From: Propionicimonas sp. | GTDB taxonomy: Bacteria > Actinomycetota > Actinomycetes > Propionibacteriales > Propionibacteriaceae | Reading direction: 5' to 3' | Length of the DNA: 33,349 nucleotides | NCBI GenBank assembly: GCA_030158185.1 | Contig: JAOATP010000145.1 | Span: forward strand, 1 to 33,349 | Part shown: in pieces, positions 26,891 to 33,349 of the stretch | How the letters are laid out: each line of letters begins with the position of its first letter | Position numbering within the stretch: position 1 is the first letter of the stretch | Notes under the pieces: model-generated | The model's input: only the letters and a program-made list of their open reading frames with translations | What the model was told of the DNA's origin: nothing | The model's database searches: none | Made by a program: the position numbers and the translations under genes

Positions 26891-27367
26891 GTGCCGACAC
26901 CCGAGTTCATCCTTGCCCTCCGCGAGAAGGTCGGGGCGACCCGACTGTGGCTGTCCGGCGCGACGGCGGTCGTCATCCGTCCCGGTGTGGACGGTGAGGA
27001 GGTACTGCTGGTGCGCCGCGCGGACAACGGCGAATGGACGCCGGTGGCCGGCATCGTCGATCCCGGTGAGCACCCGCACCTCACCGCCGTCCGCGAAGTT
27101 GCCGAGGAGGCCGGCGTCACCGCCGTCGTCGAACGACTGGTGTGGCTGACGGTCACGGAAGTGATCACCTACGACAACGGGGACGAGACCCAGTACATCG
27201 ACCACGTGTTCCGCTGCTCCTGGGCCGGCGGAGACCCGCACCCGGTGGACGGGGAGGCGAGCGAGGCGGCGTTCTTCCCTGTCGACGCCATGCCGGCGAT
27301 GTCGCCCCGGCACGTCGAGCAGGTGCGCGTTGCGCTGGCGAACGAGCCGGAGGCCCGCTTCGGCTGA
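26891..27367 (+). CDS. NUDIX hydrolase
   Basis: Nudix box GIVDPGEHPHLTAVREVAEEAGV; GTG start. Confidence 0.93.
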   Translation: MPTPEFILALREKVGATRLWLSGATAVVIRPGVDGEEVLLVRRADNGEWTPVAGIVDPGEHPHLTAVREVAEEAGVTAVVERLVWLTVTEVITYDNGDETQYIDHVFRCSWAGGDPHPVDGEASEAAFFPVDAMPAMSPRHVEQVRVALANEPEARFG

Positions 27368-27447
27368 CCGGACCCTTGCCGGTATCGGGTGGTCAGGACC
27401 GCAAGAGGGACGAGCCGCCCTCACCGGCTGGATGGGAGGATGCGCAC

Positions 27448-29223
27448 ATGAGCCTCGGACTGGTGGCCATCATCGGCGTGCTGCTGGTGGTGACCGTGAC
27501 AGCGCTGGCCCCGAAGGTCGGCATCGCACCACCGCTGCTCCTCGTCGGCCTGGGATTCGCCGCCAGCCTGCTGCCGTTCGTGGAGTCGGTGACCGTCCCG
27601 CCGGAATGGGTGCTCGGCGGCGTCCTGCCGCTCCTGCTGTACTCCTCGGCCGTCAACACCCCCGCGATGGAGTTCCGGCGTGACTTCCGGCTGATCTCCG
27701 CCTTCTCCGTGACCCTCGTGGCAGCGACAGCCGTCGTCATCGGCGTTGTCCTCACTTGGCTGGTGCCCGGCCTGCCCCTCGGCATCGGCATCGCCCTCGG
27801 CGCCATCATCAGCCCCACCGACGCCGTGGCTACGTCCATCGTCCGCCGGGCCGGCATCTCGCCGCGCATCGTCACGGTCCTCGAGGGCGAGAGCATGCTC
27901 AACGACGCGACAGCGCTGGTGCTGCTGCGCTCAGCGATCGCTGCCGTCGCCGTCTCGGTGTCCCTGTGGCAGGTTCTCGCCGAGTTCGTCTGGGCAGTGC
28001 TCGCAGCCATCGTGATCGGGTACGCCGTCGGGAAGCTCAACCTCCTCGTCCGCTCCCGCATCAACCACGTGACGGCCAACGTCGCCCTCTCCCTCGTCGT
28101 GCCCTTCATCGCGTACCTGCCCGCAGAGCGCCTCGAGGCGTCCGGCCTCGTCGCAGCCGTGACGGCCGGCCTGGTCACCGGGCACGGTGCCGCCAGCAAG
28201 CTCGGCGCGGAGGACCGCCTCGCGGAACGGGCGGTGTGGCGCACCGTCGAACTGCTGCTGGAGAGCGCGGTCTTCCTGCTGGTGGGGCTCGAGCTGCCGG
28301 CCCTCGCCGCCGACCTGTTCGACCGGGGCGGCAGCCTCGCCCAGGCCGGGCTGCTCGCCGTCGTCGCTGCCACCATCGCCATCGCGCTGCGGGCAGCTTT
28401 CGTCGCCTGGTCGGTGTGGACGCTCGCCCGCCGCAACCGCCGCCACCCCGCCGTGCGTGAGCACCTGACCCAGATGCAGGACCAGCTGGCCGAAGGGCAG
28501 TTGCCCCAGCTGGGCAACCCGGAGCGCAGCGCGCGCAAGGAGCGCAGGGTGCGACGGCTGTCCCGGCGATCGGCGTCCGACGGGCCGTCGACCCAGGCAC
28601 GGCTGGGCCGCTGGCAGCAGCTGGTGAGCCGGCGCCTCGCCGACATCGACTACCTCGCAGCGGAGCAATTCGGCTGGCGTGAGGGCGTCATCCTCGTCGC
28701 CGCCGGCATGCGCGGCGCCGTCACCATCGCCGCGGCGCAGTCCCTGCCGGCGGACACCCAGAGCCGTTCGCTGCTGATCCTCGCCGCAACGCTGGTCGCC
28801 GTCGGCACCCTCGTCATCCAGGGCGGCACCCTCGGCTGGCTCGCGACGCGGCTCGGGCTGTCCGGGCGGGGTGGCGACGGGGATCCCGACCAGTGGGCTG
28901 CGCTGCAGGCCGACCTCGCGCGCGCAGCCGTCGAACGGCTGTCCGGGCAGCTGGAGGGCTACGCGCCGGACATGGTCGAACGGGTGAGGGAGCGGCTCAG
29001 GCGCATCCCCGGCGTGGACGAGGACGGCGTCTTCCAGCCGACGGACGCGTCCCGCGAACGCTCGGCGAAGTACCGCAAGCTGCGTCTCGCCCTGATCGAG
29101 GCCCAGCGCGACGAGCTCATCGCCATCCGCGACCTCGGCACCTACCCGTCCGGCATGCTCGACACAGCCCTCGCCCAGCTGGACGCGGAGCAACTGGGCA
29201 TCGAGCTGTTGCGCCACGACTAG
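27448..29223 (+). CDS. Na+/H+ antiporter, CPA1 family
   Basis: GAIISPTDAVATSIVRRAGISPRIVTVLEGESMLNDATALVLLR, GMRGAVTIAAAQSLP. Confidence 0.93.
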   Translation: MSLGLVAIIGVLLVVTVTALAPKVGIAPPLLLVGLGFAASLLPFVESVTVPPEWVLGGVLPLLLYSSAVNTPAMEFRRDFRLISAFSVTLVAATAVVIGVVLTWLVPGLPLGIGIALGAIISPTDAVATSIVRRAGISPRIVTVLEGESMLNDATALVLLRSAIAAVAVSVSLWQVLAEFVWAVLAAIVIGYAVGKLNLLVRSRINHVTANVALSLVVPFIAYLPAERLEASGLVAAVTAGLVTGHGAASKLGAEDRLAERAVWRTVELLLESAVFLLVGLELPALAADLFDRGGSLAQAGLLAVVAATIAIALRAAFVAWSVWTLARRNRRHPAVREHLTQMQDQLAEGQLPQLGNPERSARKERRVRRLSRRSASDGPSTQARLGRWQQLVSRRLADIDYLAAEQFGWREGVILVAAGMRGAVTIAAAQSLPADTQSRSLLILAATLVAVGTLVIQGGTLGWLATRLGLSGRGGDGDPDQWAALQADLARAAVERLSGQLEGYAPDMVERVRERLRRIPGVDEDGVFQPTDASRERSAKYRKLRLALIEAQRDELIAIRDLGTYPSGMLDTALAQLDAEQLGIELLRHD

Positions 29224-29258
29224 CATCACGTCCAGACAACAGAGGAAGGCCCGGATCG

Positions 29259-30224
29259 ATGCTGCCGTTCGCAGAGCTCCACCTGCACCTCGAGGGCACC
29301 CTCGAGCCGGAACTCGTCCTCACCCTCGCGGAGCGCAACCGGATCGCACTGCCCTACCGCGACGCCGACGACCTGCGCAGCCACTACACCTACGGGTGCC
29401 TCCAGGACTTCCTCGACCTCTACTACGCGAACATGCAGGTCCTGCGGACGGAGTCGGACTTCGCGGAGCTGACCGACGCCTACCTCGCACGCGCTGCTGC
29501 TGCGGGCGTCGTGCGAGCTGAGGTGTTCTGCGACCTGCAGGCCCACACTGCCCGGGGGGTCCCGGCGCCCGTTGTGCTCGCGGGGATCGCCGATGCCCTT
29601 GCCACCTCCGGGGTCGACCACGGCGTCAGCAGCGGGCTGATCCTCACCTTCCTCCGACACCTGCCGGCCGCTGACGCTGAGCTCGCCTACGACCAGGCAT
29701 TGGCGACAGGAGTGGAACTGCTCGGCGTCGGACTGTGCTCCTCCGAGGTGGGCTTCCCCGCCGCACCGTTCGCCGACCTCTTCGCCCGCGCTCGCGCCGA
29801 CGGCCTGCACACGGTCGCCCATGCCGGTGAGGAGGGTGGCCCCGATTCCGTGTGGGACGTCCTCGAACACCTCGCCGTCGAGCGGATCGACCACGGCATC
29901 AACGCCATGGACGATCCCGACCTCGTGCGGCACCTGGCCGAGCGGGGCATTCCCCTCACCGTCTGCCCGCTCTCCAACGTCTCGTTGCACGCCGTCGCGA
30001 GCCTTGCCGACCACCCGCTCCCGGCCATGCTGGAAGCAGGGCTGAAGGTCAGCATCAACTCCGATGACCCGGCCTACTTCGGTGGTTACCTTGGCGAGAA
30101 CCTCGCTGCGGTGCAAGCCGAGTTCGGGCTGGACGCAGCACAGCTGGCCACCCTTTCTGCCAACAGCATCGAGGCATCGTTCCTGCCGCAGGCCGACAAG
30201 CTTCGCCTGCTCTCCCTTCACTGA
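29259..30224 (+). CDS. Adenosine deaminase family protein
   Basis: ELHLHLEGTLEPE metal motif, VAHAGEEGGPDSVWDVLEHLAVERIDHGI, CPLSNVSL, INSDDPAYFGG. Confidence 0.93.
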   Translation: MLPFAELHLHLEGTLEPELVLTLAERNRIALPYRDADDLRSHYTYGCLQDFLDLYYANMQVLRTESDFAELTDAYLARAAAAGVVRAEVFCDLQAHTARGVPAPVVLAGIADALATSGVDHGVSSGLILTFLRHLPAADAELAYDQALATGVELLGVGLCSSEVGFPAAPFADLFARARADGLHTVAHAGEEGGPDSVWDVLEHLAVERIDHGINAMDDPDLVRHLAERGIPLTVCPLSNVSLHAVASLADHPLPAMLEAGLKVSINSDDPAYFGGYLGENLAAVQAEFGLDAAQLATLSANSIEASFLPQADKLRLLSLH

Positions 30225-30362
30225 CCGCCCGCTCGGGGCCCGGCCCGGTGCATCTCGGCAGCACGGCATCCGCGAAGTCCCTGCTCACCACCGGTGTTCG
30301 CCGGTAGCGTGTTGGCTGTCCGTGGCGCACCGAGGCGCCACCCACCGATTGAAGGAGCAGGT

Positions 30363-30683
30363 ATGGCTACCGATTGGGCCGCAGACATCAAGAAGTACGC
30401 GCCGAAGGCCGACGACGCCGTCGTCGCCAAGCTGCTGTCGACCTACCGCCTCGTACTGAGCAACCGCGACTCGGCCTACGTTGCAGCCAGCGACGACGCA
30501 GAGGTCGCGACCGTGCGCGAGAAGTTCCTCAAGGGCAAGCTCGGCCTCGCCAAGGACGACGCGACGCTCGACGCAGCGATCAAGGACGTCGCGGCAGTCA
30601 TGAAGGACGACCGCACCAAGAGCCGCGCGACCTTCTACTACCTGCTGGCGGAGAAGTTCGGCAAGCTCGACGTCTTCAAGTGA
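30363..30683 (+). CDS. DUF2853 family protein
   Basis: MATDWAADIKKYAPKADDAVVAKLLSTYRLVLSNRDSAYVAASDDAEVATVREKFLKGKLGL. Confidence 0.85.
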   Translation: MATDWAADIKKYAPKADDAVVAKLLSTYRLVLSNRDSAYVAASDDAEVATVREKFLKGKLGLAKDDATLDAAIKDVAAVMKDDRTKSRATFYYLLAEKFGKLDVFK

Positions 30684-33069
30684 TCGGTTGACCCTGCGTC
30701 CCGGCCCCGCCAGGCCGGGACTGGGCGTGTGCCCTTCGTCCCTTCTCCGGCGGTGACGGCAGGGCGAACGTCCCCAGATGGTTGGCACGCAGCAGCAGCC
30801 GGCTGGTGCGCAGCGACTTGGACCGCCCCGAGAGCGGGGCCGTGTCGGCGTCCCGGTTGAGCTCGACAACCCCGACCTTCAGGCTGCGGGCGAACGGCAT
30901 CAGCAGCAGGAGGACGCCGACCCCCAGCACCAGCGCACGGACCGTGTCCGACTCCGACCCGGGCAGCTGGCCGGTCAGGCCCAGCCACGACACCACGGCA
31001 CCCAGCGCGAGGAACCCCACGTTCAGCAGCCGCTTGCGCCAGCTCGACCAGCGGTAGGCGATCATCAGCATGGCGAGGCGCGTGGCCTCGTCCCTGTCGA
31101 CGAGATGACGCACCTGATGCAGCAGGCGCCACGGCCGTGAGCCCCAGTGGCGGCAGCAGGGCCGGTGAACGGCGCGCAGGTGCTGGATCAGGTCCTGCGC
31201 ATCGTCGACGAGCCGCGCGTCGCCGCGCAGCCCCAGCCGGTCGAGCCCCTCCTGGGCGAGGATCGCTGCGTGCAGCCCGCGCCGGCAGACCTCGACGAAC
31301 AACCGGGGCGCCAGCGGCTCCGAGCCGATCGGGACGCCGGGCCGCGCGCTCCCCTTCTCCAGGTAGGACTTGGTGTCGCGGTGCAGGTCGGCGGCGGTGC
31401 GGTAGTCGGCGACGGCGGCCATCAGCTGCTGGGCGTTCTCGACCGAGCCGGTGGTGCCGGCTGTGTCCTCCGCCATCGCGAGCGCAGCCTCGAACTCGCT
31501 CTCCGCCTGGATCACCCGGGCGAGGATGTGCTCCCCGACCGTGTCCGTGATGGTCATCGCCTCCCGCAGCGACTCCTTGTACTGGCCCCCGATCAGGGCG
31601 GCCTGGGCTCCGAGCACCCGAAGGTCGAGGTCGTGGCGTCGCGCGGGAAGCACCTGGTCGAGCAGGGCCGTTGCGCCGGCGTCGTCGCCCAGCCGCAGGG
31701 CAAGCATCGCTGCGAGGATCTGCACCGACCAGGGGTCGGCGGGCGTGAGCGGGTCGGCGGCCAGCAGGGCGGCAGCCCGCTCGTCGTCCCCCGCGAGCAG
31801 GCACAACCGGACGCGTTGCCGGCTGCTCGTGTCCGGCCCGGCCTGGGCGAGCAGTGCCCGTGCCGCTGCCTGTCCGGCGTAGCGGGCACCCGAGAACGGC
31901 GAGTCCTGGCCAACGTGGCCCTCGAACACGGGCGTGCCCCATTGCGTCCCCGCCCACAGGGCTGCCTCGGCGTAGGCCGTGTCGTACGGGTCGGTGCTGG
32001 CGGCGGCCCGCAGGTCGGCGAGGATGGCGAGGGCCATCGGCTCGTCCGCCAGCAGGATGCGGATCCGCAGGATCGACCGGCGCAACTCCGCTGCGAGGCC
32101 GGTGTCGTCGACCTCCACCGACTTGCGCAGGTGGTCCCAGGCCTGCTGGTAGCGGCCCTGCTGCGCCGCCAGGCGGTAGGCCAGCAGCCGGTAGACGTGG
32201 CGCCAGTGCTCGAAGGCGTCGGGGGTGAGGCCGGACGCCGTCCAGCCCGCAGCCTCTGCCGGGCGTCCCTCGATCACGGCGATGGTGCGCAGGCAGGCCT
32301 CCTCCGCCTCTGCGAAGCGACCGACGTCGGTCATCGCCTGGATCCACCGCGACCGGTCCTCGATGTCGAGGTCGGCGACGACGTGACCCCACCGGGCGTT
32401 GAGCTCGTCGAAGAGTGAGGCAGCTGTCGGGAAGTCATCGAGCTCTGCCGAGGCGATGGCCCGCACCAGCACGGCGGCCTGGCTGATCTCCGCAGACGCC
32501 ACAAGTTCGAGGGCCAGCACCGGGCTCTCTGCAGCGAGCAGGTCGGCAGATCGCAGCGTCGACTCGGGCCCCGCAGCTGCGAAGCGCACCAGCGCTGCCT
32601 CGAACTCGGCGTAGCTGCCGATCGGCGAGCGCTGGCGGCGTCCGGCCTGGAAGAAACGATCGAGCAGGCTGATCATCCGGACGCCCTCGGTGTCGGAGGC
32701 CGGCACAGGACCGGCCATCCGCAGTGCCGCGGCCCAGGCCTGCCTGGCGAGGACGTCGTCGTCGGCACCACCGGCCTCTTCCGCCCGGCTCTCTGCCCGC
32801 TGCCACAGCTCGGCTGCGATGAACTCGAGGATGTCCTGGTCGTCGGGGAAGCTCGCCACCAATTCCGACAATGTCGGCTGGTGCTGGGCAGACCCGAGAG
32901 CGTGCACGGCGACGAGCCAATTCCCCGCATCGGTACGTGAGAGGCCACCGGTGCGACGCAGCTCGGCGTACGCGGCGTCTGCGGCAACGAAGTCGCTGCT
33001 GGCAAGGCACATCTCCGCACGCCGTCGCAACGCGTCAGAGTCGACGGCGACCATCGGCTGGTCAAGCAT
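30676..33069 (-). CDS. Large hypothetical helical-repeat (TPR-like) protein with two C-terminal TM segments
   Basis: ATG 33069 after AGGGGGGAAA; Ala/Leu-rich repeats; C-terminal hydrophobic LLNVGFLALGAVVSWLGL and ALVLGVGVLLLLMPFA. Confidence 0.8.
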   Translation of the reverse strand: MLDQPMVAVDSDALRRRAEMCLASSDFVAADAAYAELRRTGGLSRTDAGNWLVAVHALGSAQHQPTLSELVASFPDDQDILEFIAAELWQRAESRAEEAGGADDDVLARQAWAAALRMAGPVPASDTEGVRMISLLDRFFQAGRRQRSPIGSYAEFEAALVRFAAAGPESTLRSADLLAAESPVLALELVASAEISQAAVLVRAIASAELDDFPTAASLFDELNARWGHVVADLDIEDRSRWIQAMTDVGRFAEAEEACLRTIAVIEGRPAEAAGWTASGLTPDAFEHWRHVYRLLAYRLAAQQGRYQQAWDHLRKSVEVDDTGLAAELRRSILRIRILLADEPMALAILADLRAAASTDPYDTAYAEAALWAGTQWGTPVFEGHVGQDSPFSGARYAGQAAARALLAQAGPDTSSRQRVRLCLLAGDDERAAALLAADPLTPADPWSVQILAAMLALRLGDDAGATALLDQVLPARRHDLDLRVLGAQAALIGGQYKESLREAMTITDTVGEHILARVIQAESEFEAALAMAEDTAGTTGSVENAQQLMAAVADYRTAADLHRDTKSYLEKGSARPGVPIGSEPLAPRLFVEVCRRGLHAAILAQEGLDRLGLRGDARLVDDAQDLIQHLRAVHRPCCRHWGSRPWRLLHQVRHLVDRDEATRLAMLMIAYRWSSWRKRLLNVGFLALGAVVSWLGLTGQLPGSESDTVRALVLGVGVLLLLMPFARSLKVGVVELNRDADTAPLSGRSKSLRTSRLLLRANHLGTFALPSPPEKGRRAHAQSRPGGAGTQGQPIT

Positions 33070-33133
33070 TTTCCCCCCTACGGGCCACATTGTCCTTCCG
33101 AGGCGCGAGGGGGCGGGAGAGATACAATTGCCA

Positions 33134-33158
33134 CCCGGCAAGGGAATTCCTTCCCGGG
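33134..33158 (-). terminator. Hairpin downstream of partial GNAT gene
   Basis: CCCGG-C-AAGG-GAATT-CCTT-C-CCGGG. Confidence 0.6.
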
Positions 33159-33171
33159 GGAGTTCCGGTGC

Positions 33172-33349
33172 TCAGGCGAGCAGGTCGGCGTACTCCGGGT
33201 GCTGGCCGAACCATTGCACGACGTAGGGGCAGCTGGCGCGCACCTTCCACTCCCCCGCAGCGCGGACATCGTCCATGGCGTACTGCACGAGACGCCCGGC
33301 GACCCCGCGTCCACCGAAGTCCGGAGACACCTCGGTGTGGTCGAAGTCG
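33172..33349 (-). CDS. GNAT-family (YjdJ/NAT14-like) N-acetyltransferase, C-terminal part, runs off window
   Basis: Minus-strand frame DFDHTEVSPDFGGRGVAGRLVQYAMDDVRAAGEWKVRASCPYVVQWFGQHPEYADLLA*; HTEV/CPYV/HPEY signature. Confidence 0.88.
   Translation of the reverse strand, partial: DFDHTEVSPDFGGRGVAGRLVQYAMDDVRAAGEWKVRASCPYVVQWFGQHPEYADLLA

Overview
The window is a high-GC actinobacterial chromosome segment (possibly Propionibacteriales; lineage is inference). It holds about 27 protein-coding genes and no rRNA, tRNA, CRISPR array or transposase that I can support. Left edge: a type I restriction-modification locus (complete hsdM, start of hsdS running off the window), a divergent Gly-rich orphan, an MmcQ/YjbR protein, a fructosamine-kinase-like protein and a class II Fic protein flanked by matching inverted-repeat blocks. 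Centre: an esterase-MarR-zinc ribbon operon, ThrE-type exporter, two MBL-fold proteins, DUF1707 protein, Ala-rich coiled-coil protein, lipoprotein, a Rph-like PEP-utilizing phosphotransferase with a C-terminal TM tail, a dual-specificity phosphatase, an IPT/TIG+CAP secreted protein, and LacI plus GH13 with a readable promoter/operator. Right: a two-TM protein and flavodoxin sharing a DtxR/IdeR-type iron box, S33 peptidase, GNAT, a structured leader with intrinsic terminator before an MFS pump, NUDIX, CPA1 antiporter, adenosine deaminase, DUF2853 protein, a large membrane-anchored repeat protein and a partial GNAT. Much of the content is ordinary. The items most worth a second look are the non-coding signals: REP-like repeats including one inside hsdM, the Fic-flanking repeats, two other palindromic repeat clusters, the iron box, and the leader RNA. 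I did not find convincing evidence for a wholly new multi-gene system.
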